Source: Coffea arabica
Taxonomy: Eukaryota; Streptophyta; Magnoliopsida; Gentianales; Rubiaceae
Direction of reading: 5' to 3'
NCBI RefSeq assembly: GCF_036785885.1
Contig: NC_092312.1
Location: forward strand, 16,572,001-16,636,000
Length of the DNA stretch: 64,000 bases
The notes below the pieces were generated by a model. That model ran no database searches and had not been told where the DNA came from. It saw nothing but the letters and a program-made list of their open reading frames with translations. Every line of letters starts with the position of its first letter. Position 1 is the first letter of the stretch. The translations under genes and the position numbers were made by a program. Shown here piece by piece: positions 49,615 to 61,756 of this stretch.

Positions 49615-49919
49615 TTACCGACTTAAAAATGGAAGTTTTACTGACTTGAGCGGAAACGAGAACAAGAAACAGTAGTGTGTGTTGTTTTCTCTTAAAATTA
49701 AGGTCGTTCTTACAAGAAAAGTCCACCTGCTCCAGCTGAAAAAGGCAAGCCTACTTTGGATTCAAGATTTTTCCATTTACACATAAATCTGTATTGATGT
49801 ACAGATAGCGCCGCTTTTGGGTTATTGATATATTCTGCGGAACAGAAGGTGCCACTTTTTTTTTTTTCTTTTTTTCCGATAAGCGAATACTGGCAGTATA
49901 GATAGATTGAGAGATCAAA

Positions 49920-52285
49920 ATGATGATGGGGGGTCGTAGAGACGGCCCTTTGATGAGAAGCAATGAAAAAGGGCGGCGGTCAAGAATTGCAGCGGCTATA
50001 GCAATTGGGGTGGTGTTTGGATGCGTCTTTGCCTTGTTGTACCCTCACGGCCTCTTTGTCTCCACTCCACTCCACTCCATCGCCTCTAAATCCTATTTGC
50101 AGGTTGACTTGTTATCCTTATTTAACAACATTTTTATCTTTATCTGGTAATTTTCTCTTCCGACCTTTGAATCTGGTGCTGTTTGATTTAGCATAGTTTG
50201 TTATATGTTGCACTTTCTTTTCTTTTTTTTTTTTTTTTTTTTGGAGAATGGGCTATGTGTGGAATTAAGGCTCTAGGATTATTAAAGAATGGAAATGTAA
50301 ATGAAACGGACTCCGTGTTTTGATTGATAGTCATTTGTACTCACAGTTAGAGATAGGCGCAAGTTTTGGTTGAGCTTATCTTTACCAAAGTTTTTTTTTT
50401 TTTCTAATCTTTATCAAAGTTATTATCGAAAAAGCTCTTTTTCTTTTTTCACTAACCAAAAGAGATTGTTTCACTTTCATTAATGGTTTTGGATATATGT
50501 GCTGACTTCTTACAATGTAATCACTGAAGTGTCTGTGTTCTGAAGTTGAACTTTGGCAGGAATCATCCATGATCCGATTGCGAAGTGTAGAGTACAATAG
50601 TATAAGCTAGTTCATGCTTTAGCTACCAATTAAATCAGCTGACAAAATTAGCTAGTGCCTATGTGTGTTGATGAAACTCTGATACTGTGATATGATGTTT
50701 ACTTTGACATGTATTATAACTAATTTTTTGTACATTGGCTGCCATTAAGATATCAAACTATATGTTATGTCAAACTGCAGAATATTAATGGAATATCAAT
50801 TGTTGCAAATCAAAGATAGTCCTGCCCTATCCTGTTTTCATAGCTTGATAACTGTTTTAGATCGGGACTTGGACGATTTTGATGTGGAACAAGCTAAATC
50901 ATACCATGCTTGGAGGATTTTGGATGATATTTATGTGATTTCAGTTGGTACACTGCTTATATATCTGACAGAAATAATTCATAGAACCATTTGAGGCTAA
51001 CATATGCTATAGGACTGTTTGTTTTAGAAGAAAAGCTGCTCTGTGGCTGAAGGAACTTTGTTTTTTCCAATATTCAACAGTATTAGTAGCTGTCTCTTCT
51101 TAGCTGAATTAAATCTCTGCCGGAAGTCTTAGTTTATAGTGCTTACTCTTCATATTTTTATATGGCTAGTTCAACTTGTCTTCATGCGAGTCATCTGAAC
51201 GCATCAGCATGCTGAAGTCAGAATATGTTGCAGCTTATAAGAAAAATGCCGAGTTGAAAAAGCAGATCCAAGAATTGACTGGAAAGCTGCGGTTAGCTGA
51301 GCAAGGAAAAGACAATGCACAGAAACAGGTGTTGGTGTTGGGAGAACAGCAAAAGACTGGTCCTTTTGGCACTGTTAAGAGTTCAAGAACAAATCCTACT
51401 GTCGTCCCAGACGTATCTGCGAACCCAAGATTGGCTAAGATACTGGAAAAAGTTGCTGTTAACCGAGAACTTATTGTTGCACTTGCAAATTCAAACGTCA
51501 AGAATATGTTGGAAGTTTGGTTTAGCAGCATAAAGAGAGTTGGAATACCCAATTATTTAGTTGTTGCCCTGGATGAAGAAATTGCCAACTTGTGCAGGCA
51601 CAATAATGTTCCTGTTTATGAGAGAGATCCAGATAATGGGATTGACCTAGTTGGGAGGACAGGAGGAAATCATGCTGTCTCAGGGTTGAAGTTCCAGATA
51701 TTGAGAGAGTTTTTGCAGCTAGGTTATAGTGTTCTTCTCTCGGACGTTGATATAGTTTATTTGCAAAATCCCTTTGAACATTTTCACCGAGACTCGGATG
51801 TGGAATCCATGACCGACGGTCACGATAACAGGACGGCTTATGGTTATGATGATGTATTTGATGAACCTTCGATGGGTTGGGCTCGTTATGCTCATACAAT
51901 GAGGATATGGGTTTATAATTCTGGTTTCTTCTACATAAGGCCAACAATCCCTTCAATAGAGCTCTTGGATCGCGTTTCCGATCGGCTTTCCCGGGGGAAA
52001 GCTTGGGACCAAGCAGTCTTTAACGAGGAGCTTTTTTTCCCTTCGCATCCTGGGTATGATGGGCTTCACGCCTCAAGAAGAACTCTGGATTTTTATCTCT
52101 TTATGAACAGCAAGGTCCTCTTCAAGAAAGTAAGAAAAGATGCTCATTTGAGCAAGTTTAAACCAGTAATTATTCATATAAATTATCACCCTGATAAGCT
52201 GTCAAGAATGAAAGCAGTTGTGGAGTATTACGTCAATGGAAAACAAGATGCTTTAAAGTCCTTCCCTGATGGTTCAGATTGGTAA
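49920..52285 (+). CDS. RRA: Arabinosyltransferase of the RRA type (GT77)
   Basis: A Golgi type II membrane glycosyltransferase that adds arabinose to the hydroxyproline-linked arabinan chains of extensins and related cell-wall proteins. Two exons, 49920-50102 and 51170-52285, join in frame to 432 residues, the usual size (about 430). Order: short basic cytosolic tail, a signal anchor at about 22-41 ([20 protein letters not shown]), a coiled-coil stem at about 75-118, then the catalytic domain, with [11 protein letters not shown], the DVD metal-binding motif (253-255, in [14 protein letters not shown]), [23 protein letters not shown], and the end [19 protein letters not shown]. It is closest to Arabidopsis RRA1-3; I cannot tell which paralogue. 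All expected residues are present. The first exon has three ATG codons in a row. Confidence 0.93.
50103..51169 (+). other. RRA-type gene intron
   Basis: A single 1.07-kb intron between the anchor exon and the catalytic exon. A T-rich tract at 50217-50243 and a short open frame at 50767-50994 without a recognisable domain are all I see. Confidence 0.7.
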
Positions 52286-53533
52286 TTCTTATTTTGGTCA
52301 CTAGAAACACTGCAAAACTTCCGAAGTTGCTGGATACACAGGTCAATTTGGCCCATTGTAACATTCTGATTTTGCCTACTTAAAGAGTTATATCAGAAGA
52401 ATTTGTTGGTTTACCAAAGACGTACTGGAATCTGTAGCACTACCTCCATCTATTTTTGACCTATTCTCCTCAACGGCTATTGTTATTGCCTGGAATTTGA
52501 GAATGGACTGCAAGATATATGGCGAAGCTTATCGTGAACAATTTATTTCGCTGCTGTGTTGCTGAACTGTGTTGCTTATGCTAAAGGATTACTACTTGCT
52601 CTACACAGAAGATTTGTGTGGGTGTGGGTGTGTGTGTGTGTGTGTATTTATATGTTTGGAGTAGTTGGAGTTCCTTTGTACCTACTAGAGCTTCCGACAT
52701 TTCTCTGGATAGTGAAATGTTGGGTGAAAGCTCAACGTTCATCCTCTCTTTGACAATAAATTTCAAACGATTCAATTCAATTCAAATCATTTTCCATTTT
52801 TCCCTTCTTGTCCTGCCTGGTATCAAACTGGGTTAAGATCCTCTCCATTGGTCTCTCCATTTATTCATATTTAAATTTATATAATGTTACAAAAGTATGC
52901 AATTATGTCATTATTTTTCTTTTGATCTCTAGATCAACATACTAAAAAATGACATTTTTGTAAAAATATTTTGCCATTTAATTTACATGGAACATTTGAA
53001 CAGCGAAAAATAAATCAAAATTGTAACAAAATTCACAATGATTAATCAAATGGCACAACTTGATCAATTACATATGAAATTTTGTGTAAACTAACACGAG
53101 TGATGAAACATATTATGAATGGAGTTGATTTTCAAAAATAAATTTTAACTTAATTTTATTGAGGTGTAATGGAGAGAAATTCTCTCTAGTGCAATGGAAA
53201 GGGTCTAATCTCACGTACTTTAAATCAAATAACATGATATCTATTGACTTATTGACCAATCACACAATTAATGCAAATAATCAAACTAAATTTTGTGATG
53301 GGAATCAAAAATGAAAAAACAAAGTAATCAAAAGCAACTCAAACCTACCTACTCTACAAGCAAACTAAAGATGAGCATTACCTTCTTGCCTATGGAACCA
53401 TTGATACATGAACACCTACGCAGACCACCCCAGTCTAAACTAGTTCTATTATCTGCCTGAAAATTTCGTTCTATACGTCATTTTAGGAAGAAAAGTCGCA
53501 ATAACTTCCGTTCCTCAGCTCTCGCAAGTAGCT
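52286..53533. other. Convergent 3' region
   Basis: 3' UTRs of the arabinosyltransferase and of the coiled-coil gene. A (GT)n tract is at 52617-52645. About 52850-53330 is AT-rich spacer. Confidence 0.45.
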
Positions 53534-56080
53534 TTAACTATCAGTAGATTGAGCGGTTTGATCTGGGTTTTCGGCCTCAAGGGAACTGATGATATCTGGT
53601 CCGCATTTCCGCTTCAGCTCATCCTGTTTCATCAGAAAACGAAATTATTAGCCTAATGTAATATTTTTCCTTTACACAAAGTGAAAAAAAAGAGTGTTTT
53701 CTTGCTTGAATTTGACAATCTTATTTTGCCCAATCTAGTTCTCTCTGCCATTTTTTCCACTCACAGCTATGTTGAAAACCGACTCTGAAAGATTGCCCAA
53801 TCATGTAGAGGTTGTCTAGTCAAACAAGTGTAGCTGAAAATTAATGTAGTTGCGATAACACAGTAGGAAAAGAAAGCCGGCATAAGATGGCAGACCAATA
53901 GAATCCGGTTTTCTTCTTTAAGCTGCAATGAAAACTCCGCCTCACCCTGCAACTGGCGGTAAAGCCTGTGATTCTCTTTCCTCAATTCCTTTACCCTGGC
54001 TTTCAAGTCTAGATATCTTTCCTGAAAACCAGAAAAGGAATAAAGATAGAGAACTTCACCATTAGAGAGGACTCGAGGCACATACTTTTCGAACGTGTTC
54101 ACTAATATTAAAATTGAAACTCTTTGATTTTCTAAGGATTGTCATCAAAGACTCTTGGATTTGAAATACAATGAAGAAAACCAGTCAACTAAAAGCAATG
54201 TGCATGAAGGTGTACCACATAAACCTGTAATCGACCATTTTTTCTTCATTCTATCCTAATTGCACTGGCAAGTTCTGAAAGAAAAGTTGCATAATTGCAC
54301 TAACCTGTTGAGGAATTCCCGGTATCTTGGCTGGTTCATTTAGACGGAAGGTGTTGATTTTGGGTTTTTCTTCTACATCCTACCCAGACAATATTACAGA
54401 AAACAGCATCAGCAGAAGTACAGGAACAGAAATAAATATTATAAGTAAAAATCATTAAATTGCATTGGTGATTAATAGGACAGACACGGAGAGAATCCTA
54501 ATCCAGGCTCAGAAGTGAAACAGAGGACAACAAATTATGGCATAACCCTCGAGTAAACCACATTATCACCGCAAAGGTGGATGTGAACGAAATATGAATC
54601 ATGAGGACAGAAAGATCCAAAGGCCTACTCAACCATCTTACATGGTAGACAATATTTTGAGGACCACCTTTTGCAGTTTGCAGCAGGAAAGACATTAATT
54701 AATCAATCTGCCATAACACGTTAAGATTTCCTCAATTGTTGCCCCTCAGAAGACCAATAAGTTATACCAAGACAAGATGATAAGAAAAGTACCATTACAA
54801 ATATACCTGATCATTAAATTGTCCATCTCTATCCTCTTCATGTCCAACTAATATGACGGGATTTGTATGAAGGGGTGCATTCGAGGTGTCCACTATGGAT
54901 TCCAATCCTGGATAGAGACCAAATGCCAAATGATAACAAGTTCAAGCTGAATCAAGTCATGCAAAACATATAACAGTGAAGCAGATGATCATGCCAAAAA
55001 TGTTACTAAGTATGTTGAACCAATAACATCATTTTCCAGGACACGTAGCTTTCTCACCGTATTCTCTGACACTATTGTCAAATGCTACATTTTCAGAACC
55101 ACTCCTGGATATTCTCATTCTATCCAAGTCCTTTTTGAAGGATTTATCTTGTAGAACTCCTGCCTTTTTCCTTCCCTGCCATAAAAAGTTGAAGCATTAA
55201 ATAAAGAAAGCTTGTATAACCTTGAAACTCATACTCAACATCTTGCATCCTGCAGCTAGACCTTTCCATTATTCTCATTTTCCGTAAGGAACAGTGAGCC
55301 AATTGTATACAGTAGATTGCATAACAATAGTTCCAGATCAAAATATGATTAATAAGAATATGGGAATGTTTTCTTAAGTAGGCGTATAAGATATTCATAA
55401 TCACTAGCCAAAGTACTAATACAATTTTTAATGGAGGTAATCTGGTCATTTTTTTGGCATTGCTGCGTAAATTTCATCCTTTGTAAACCAAGCTCGTGGT
55501 TGGATTCTGTGATCTGCATCCAATTTCTATATACGCCCGTCCCCAAATTCAACTACTTTAGTATCCAACAATGTTCTCAATTGATTGAAGGAAAGCAGGG
55601 CAGAAAGGGTCCTTTGCCGCGTAAATCCAGCAGTCTTTCCACTTTGACGTAAAATGATCTGATGTTGGTCTCAAACAGGAGCAGTCATGGAACTCAAAGG
55701 GGAGGAGAGCAGGGCTTAGAAAAGTAATATTCAAGATTTAAGTAGGATAAACCAGATGTTTGGAGACTTTATTCTGAGATAAACACAATTAATCCTGCAG
55801 TTAATCTGCATATGCCCATCATGCAACAATATACGAAGAATTTTGCACACAAATGTACAACAGAAGGATTACCTTTTCTTACATTTCTATAATCGTTGGG
55901 AATCCACCATTGTGTCAGAAAGGTCAATATTTATACTAAGTATACTGGCATATACACACAGAGAGAGGGTACCTTAGATAAACTAGCTCGTTTTGAAGAC
56001 TTAACAAGTTTGTTAGTATTGTTCTCAGCCACAAATGCCTTTGAAAGCCTGTTAGTTGCAGTGGTACTCCCAGCTTCCAT
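53534..56080 (-). CDS. Small coiled-coil protein of unknown function
   Basis: Six coding exons join in frame to 205 residues: 55973-56080, 55058-55175, 54807-54907, 54305-54379, 53896-54021, 53534-53623. The chain keeps frame at every joint and each border is GT-AG, which argues that the gene is real. The N-terminal third is basic and rich in Ser/Lys (KSSKRASLSKGRKKAG), the middle is acidic and unstructured (HEEDRDGQFNDQ), and residues about 137-180 form a predicted coiled coil (LDLKARVKELRKENHRLYRQ) followed by a hydrophilic tail ending SLEAENPDQTAQ. No signal peptide, membrane segment or enzyme motif. The first exon lies in the 5' UTR at about 56870-57010. A chromosome- or cytoskeleton-associated adaptor is a guess only; I do not recognise the family. 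Confidence 0.75.
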
Positions 56081-56859
56081 TGAGCTCTGTAGATGAAGGA
56101 GCTCAGCCACCCACTTAACTTAAATCAAGCTGGTAAGACCGAAAGAATAATACTAATAATAGTAACAAATAATAATAATTTTTAAACATCTTAGCATGTT
56201 AGCCACATTGATAATAGTTAGTCTTGAAAAAGAATAACAAATTAGCATTAGTCACCACTGTTTAACAGCCGTTGCATTAGAAGAATATAAGGCAGTCTTC
56301 TATATTATCTTTGGCATCAGTGAAAACTCATATCTGGAAGTTTGCCCTCATCTTTGACAAGATTTAATTAGTTTGATATACAGTACATTTACCAGAATAC
56401 TAATTGCCTTCGGAAATTACATGTATATATGAAGAAATTTCAGACTGCTAATGTCTTGGTAGATGAAGCGCCATTTTCATGTACCTTCATCAGTTCATCC
56501 CAACACAAAATTCAATAAAAACAAATACACTTGCCGACTTTTGAAGCTCCCATACCTCAAATAAGGCAGAAATCAAACCAACAAAAAGAACTTTCAATGG
56601 TCCTTATCGTCGATCAGAGGTGCTGGTATGGCTACTTAATTTTTTTTTAAAAAAAGAACATAAAATTTACACAATTGCTACTATAAGTATTTAAACAAAA
56701 AAGGCTTCCACATAAATTACGCTATATGGAATAAACAAGTAAACTACAACAGTCGTTTAAATATGCAAGGAAATTGTAAAATTCACAAGAACTAAAGAAA
56801 GGGAAAGAAGGACAGTGAAAATTACGAGCTTGAAGCATATTATTGACGTACAGATAGAT

Positions 56860-57020
56860 AGCTGTATCAGCAGGAGCGAGTTCGTTGCTAAGTTCTTTTT
56901 CTTCGGCAGGGTTTTGAGAAGAGGAAGCTGCGATCTTCTTTTTTTTTTTTTTTTTTTTTCACTTTTGAGCTTTTGGCGCCAGTTCTGGTCGTTGGAGTTT
57001 TCGGGAGTTCTAATTTAAAT
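56860..57020 (-). promoter_or_regulatory. Probable 5' UTR exon of the coiled-coil gene
   Basis: On the minus strand this stretch has no ATG before a donor-like CTATCT/GTACGTC (donor at about 56868). The first coding exon starts after an ACAG acceptor near 56087, so a non-coding leader exon is needed upstream. A long T/A run at 56938-56959 lies within it. Borders are inferred. Confidence 0.4.
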
Positions 57021-57349
57021 ACGAAAGAGAAAACGAATCCAAGATCTATGGGTATGATCTATTGGTTTATTTGATGTGGACGGTTGGGATTCTTTTTCTG
57101 CATCCAGCGGTCTTTTTGTCTATCATTCAACTCCTCCCCTTCTTCAACTATTAGGTGAACTAGAGCACAGAGATTTGACCCTTGATCTAGGATCAGACCT
57201 ACAACTTATGATTAAAATTTAAAAGGAGTTGGTTGCATCTAGCGATATAAGAATATAACTCGCAGAGCATTTAAATTGCACCGTGGATTAATTTCTTGTG
57301 TTTGGTAAGTAGATGTAAATTCTACTTTGCATCCTTCAAATGTTATTTT

Positions 57350-57670
57350 ATTCCTACTTTGGTCCCTAAATTCTAAATTGGGACGCTTTAGTCAAATTAT
57401 ACCTTGATTTCCTTTTTAGCCTATAACTTCAATTTATGGCACTTTAGCCCCTAAATTCTATCCAAATTCATACTTTGGTTTCTCAACTCCTACCTTCTCT
57501 CTAATTTGACATTTTTTTTTCCTATAGTCGCTATACACTTGACTAGTATTCCATTAGTTTTGAGTATTTTGTTAAGGATTGCACTTAAGTAAGACGCGTT
57601 TTTTTTAATAATTTTATGATTATAGCTACTTTGTCCTAATTTAAAATTTAGAAACCAAAGTAAGTATCAG
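57350..57670. mobile_element. Foldback element with TTTGGTCCCTAAATT ends
   Basis: Inverted arms of about 35-40 bases at 57355-57392 and 57626-57665 enclose a non-coding core that repeats TTTAGYCCCTAAATTC and TTTGGTTTCTCAA. No target duplication found. Confidence 0.55.
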
Positions 57671-57854
57671 AGCGAATTGACGTGTGCAAGATGAAATTAA
57701 CCTAGTAAGTAGATTTTAAAACAATGAATGGATTTTAATTTAAACCAAACCTATATGAAGCGTTCGTTTAAGGTCAATCAAAATCAATCACTTATGCATT
57801 AAGATTTGTTTATGATTAAAATCCTATCGATATGAAGTTGCCAATCATTTATAT

Positions 57855-58025
57855 CAAGTGTATTATTTGAAATATTATTTGGAATAATTACTGTAGCACT
57901 TTTTGTAATATGATGTATGTGAGATAAAAAAGGTGATTGAAAATATAAAAAAATAGGTTGGGAAATGTGTTTGTGATGCAAGCGAAATATTATTTAGAAT
58001 AATTTTAGTATCCAAACACTCCCAT
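57855..58025 (+). mobile_element. Small MITE, second copy of the 22462-22645 family
   Basis: ACTGTAGCACTTTTTGTAAT, then ATGTGAGATAAAAAAGGTGA, matches the reverse of the first copy in order and spacing. The right end, reversed, reads GGAGTGTTTGGATACTAAAA; the left end is more decayed. Non-coding. Confidence 0.6.
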
Positions 58026-59335
58026 TATTATTCCCCATTTTATTATGTCTATGGTGAGAGTGATTGTGGAAATAGAACCATGGTATACTCAATTATGTTG
58101 CTAGCATGGCTAAGGCTTTGTTTGTGCGTTGTGTGTTTTTTTTTTTCCTTTTTCAAACTTAAATTTTCATCCAATATAATCTAACACTAATCTAATCTGT
58201 ATATATGGAAATAAGATTTTCAATTAACTATTTTATCCATAAAAATTCATAGGTCAATTGGAATCAAAATCATTTTTTCTCTTCTAACAAATCTATCCCT
58301 TCATTCCAACAATATAAAAGCACATATTTTGGTATATAATAATACATATTACAAATTATTAACAATAGAAATTTAATACTCACTTTAATTATTTGTTTGA
58401 TTAATTCTTATAAGAACATTTATCCACTTAATTAAAATATTAAAAGTTGAAATGGCGATTATTTTAAATTAAATAAATTTTAAATATACGTGAATGTCCA
58501 ATATGTAACTAAACTAAAATCACATTTATTCATAAATTTTGAGCTCGTTTTGAATTAAAAATTGTAAAACATTTTTAGACTATTATGAACTTCATATCAT
58601 AATAAATATCCCGTTAACGTTGATCTTCTTTTGGCTCATGATTGATGAGTAAATAAGACCAACGGTGTACACAATCTCCATTCGAATGGTGATTTTTTCA
58701 GATACTTGTAAAAGAGAAGTTTACAGTAACGCCCTCGCTTCCTATTCATTTGCGTGTCTGGACCCAAAGTCCTTTTTTTATTATTATTTTTTTCAAGTTA
58801 CACTGATAAATTTATCTGTAAGATGAAAAATGGTGGAGAATTGTGTTTTAAATTATTCAAAAACAAGTACAAATAATCTGAATCATATCCCAAGTGCGTG
58901 GGTACCCACTAAGTATATATTCATTCCAAACTTCACCGAAAAGTTATGACAGGATTTGTGTTTGCAACAAGAAAATAGTCAAACATATAACAAAATATAC
59001 TCTCCAGCAATTGTTGTTCTGGTCCAGAGAAAACCAAAAGATTTTTCTTTTTTTTAATTGTTGATTTGTATGAAAGACTTGGACCATGTATTGGAGATTT
59101 GGAGTCTTGGAAGATTCGAAAGATTGGCTTTTACCCAAGAAATTTTAGACTCATTACAGCACTGCAAATTTGTTGTTATTTGTACTAAAGAATCGGGGGA
59201 ATAATCAATTGCCACATCACCCGGAGAGTAAGGTATGCCGTATAGCATACAATGCAGATTCCGCTTTCACCATTGGACCCCTGAAATGTCATGTCTTCCT
59301 TTATCTTTTCCGCCATTTTGCTTTGTCTGGATCTC

Positions 59336-59342
59336 TATATAA
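59336..59342 (+). promoter_or_regulatory. Probable TATA box of the DeSI-like gene
   Basis: TATATAA about 80 bases upstream of a donor (59455) that can join to the coding exon region. Position fits a transcription start near 59370. Confidence 0.5.
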
Positions 59343-59369
59343 CTAAAATCAAAAGGACAGTTCTTGCTA

Positions 59370-59454
59370 CTGTATCTGTACACTCTCCCAGTCTGCCAGC
59401 TTTATAATACTATTGGAACAAGAATGCGGGCATTTCGAGCACATATTCCCTACT
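59370..59454 (+). promoter_or_regulatory. Probable 5' UTR exon with a short upstream ORF
   Basis: The exon would end at TACT/GTAAGC (59454) and splice to an acceptor TTTTTCAG ending at 61712. An ATG at 59423 would then read 13 codons across the joint and stop before the main ATG at 61757. Splice sites are good by eye but expression is unproven. Confidence 0.45.
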
Positions 59455-61712
59455 GTAAGCTGCTGTTTTTGCACTAAGAATGCTTGCTTTCTGGGCGGCA
59501 GAGCCGCTCAGCCCATGATCTGATGAATTTTTCCTCAAAGCAATGTAATTGGGGCTCTTTATTTTCCTAACTTTGCCATTCCCCTCATACTTTTGGATTG
59601 AGGGTTTTCAATCTTCTTTCATGGGGGGTTTTTTTTTTTGCTTGATTTTGGTTTGGTATGTTCTATAACCTGAATTTGCTTCATCTCCTTAATGGGCTGC
59701 GTTACGCATGGGTTTTCTTTTAATGTTAGTTATTCTATACTTTTCGGAGAGCTTCATAATAATGGGTCCAGGATTATTTTCACTTCAGACGAGTGATTAC
59801 CAGCTTGTTCGGAATTTTGGCGTCTATCGGGTTGTCAGATCTAGTTTGGCATTTTCTCATATAGCCCGTCAGATGTGTTCTTACGTGAAAGGCTCCGTCT
59901 TTTTTTTTTTTTCCTTCTTTCCTTTTCTCTAAAAGATTGTGAAAGCATAACATGAGTTATATCCAAACCCACATCTGTAGCGGCGGTTACATTACTTAAT
60001 CCCACTTCTTTGGCTTTCATGTCTTCCTAAAGCTTATCCATGGCAATAATTTTCTTCTTATTTTTGTTTTAGAGGAAAGGAATCTCGCTGCGCTCCTGCA
60101 ATAACTCCAGGGCCAGGCCTTCACCCTCGAGTAAAAGTCAAACTCTGCAGGCGCTCCCCGTCCGAATTCGGATTAGTCCGAAAGGGATACCGTGGTTAGA
60201 CCCAAAAAAAAAGAAATCTCGCCTTTTTTTGTCACGTGGAAAAGGATTTTCTTTCTCGGTATGTCTATGAGTGGCAGATGCACTGCTTTATTGGTACATT
60301 CCTGAGAAGGGGGGCGGGGGGAAGGTTTGCCATGGGAACTTGACATTCGGGTTGATGAATTTGATTAGTTACTAGTTTTTTCTTTTATTAAACTATATAA
60401 TATGAGCTTTGCCTGTACAATGAACCTATAATTGTTAGTGGTTGAGTTGCTCAATCTTGATTATGCGTTCATCTAGATAGCTGAGGGTCTGGCACCTAGC
60501 ATGCTTTGATCTAGGAGAATGTAGCAATTTGTTGGCCCCCTTCCCAAAGAAGAAATAAGGTTCCAATTTTGGCTTGTATATTGTAGTAGTTTGGTGGTTT
60601 GAGTACCTTGCTTGAGTTTTCCTTCTATTGTAATGCACTTGATACTTTTTCTTGGGGCTTGATGGTATTGATGATTTTGATTTATTTGATTCCCTTGGCA
60701 TTTACTTTAAGCTTTTGTGTCCTTCATATACTTTTCTTGTTGAACCTGTCATGAAATCGTTAAGAGCTAGAAGTTGCTGAATGTGTTACATTATATGTGC
60801 ATCTGGACCACGCATGAAGTTTTGGTGCTCCACTGTGATTCTTCTAATTGCACATTCAATTTCCTGTTCCATCACCTTTAAGCCTGGAACTTTGAAGAGG
60901 TTACTGCATAATTACTTGTTCCATAGTCTGAATATCCATACCTCACTGCACCTCTGAGGTAGAAACAAGATTGGTTTTCTGTTTAGACATTTTTATGTTG
61001 TTCATCACACTCTTTGGTGCCTAATATAGGGATAACTTTTTCATACTAAGCATGACCAAGTTTTCTTCCCAACTTGTAACTCACATTGATTTTCACTTTG
61101 CTGGTTGGCTTTTTTGCTTTATGCTAATCATTGCAAGTTCAGAACCATGTACCATCCTTATAAGATCTTAGACTGAATGTACAATAAATGAATTTATGTC
61201 ATCCTGGCACTAGAAAGGCATTCTGGCTGTTGACCATACCAGCTTCCTTCTTGGGTTTTAGGCAACATGAACTGTTTCTCAAGATGATGCAGGACGTAAT
61301 GTCCTGCCTTGTCAAAGAGATTGTCAAGTAACTTTGATTTGTTCATAAATCATATTTTTTCATGGTATAATGTGGTCATAGTAAAGATTGTTGCCTTTCA
61401 TTGTATAATTTAGATCATGGTAAAATCTTTAACCTTAAATTTATATAATGCCTCTGGTGGTGGACTTCCTTTTATTATTTTCAGAATTTAAAGGTATTAA
61501 CTTAACCACTTAATAAACTGTCAGCCTTCTTCTATCTGCTGATCAAGTGCTTTCTAAATTTGTTTAAGAGAATGTCACAATACTTAATCTAATTAGCTAA
61601 TAATGCAGCCATCTCATACCATATCATTTTATTTCATGTAACAGAGTAATATTGTTGTCACTTCCTTGTTCTTTTTAATGGATTTACTTAAGCCTGACAT
61701 TCACTTTTTCAG
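59455..61712 (+). other. Long 5' UTR intron of the DeSI-like gene
   Basis: An inferred 2.26-kb leader intron, T-rich over most of its length. Apart from a possible retroposon near 60070-60212 I see no gene. First introns of this size often raise expression in plants, but nothing here proves it. Confidence 0.45.
60081..60210 (+). mobile_element. Possible short retroposon
   Basis: A GC-rich island ending GGATACCGTGGTTAGACCC and an A run, with weak flanking repeats AATCTCGC at about 60080 and 60215. No tRNA-like promoter motif is evident, so a SINE is not established. Confidence 0.35.
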
Positions 61713-61756
61713 GTTGGAACTAGGTATTGAACTATTCCTAGCTGTATCCTTGAAAC

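Larger units (their letters stand above)
57021..59330. other. Divergent spacer with MITE remnants
   Basis: Holds the promoters of two outward genes. About 57350-57670 is an inverted pair (TACTTTGGTCCCTAAATTCT and, reversed, TACTTTGGTTTCTAAATTTT), the ends of a foldback element. The rest is AT-rich and non-coding. Confidence 0.5.

Noticed and set aside
51522-51956. 144-codon minus-strand ORF
   Set aside because: Antisense to the catalytic exon of the arabinosyltransferase; no domain.
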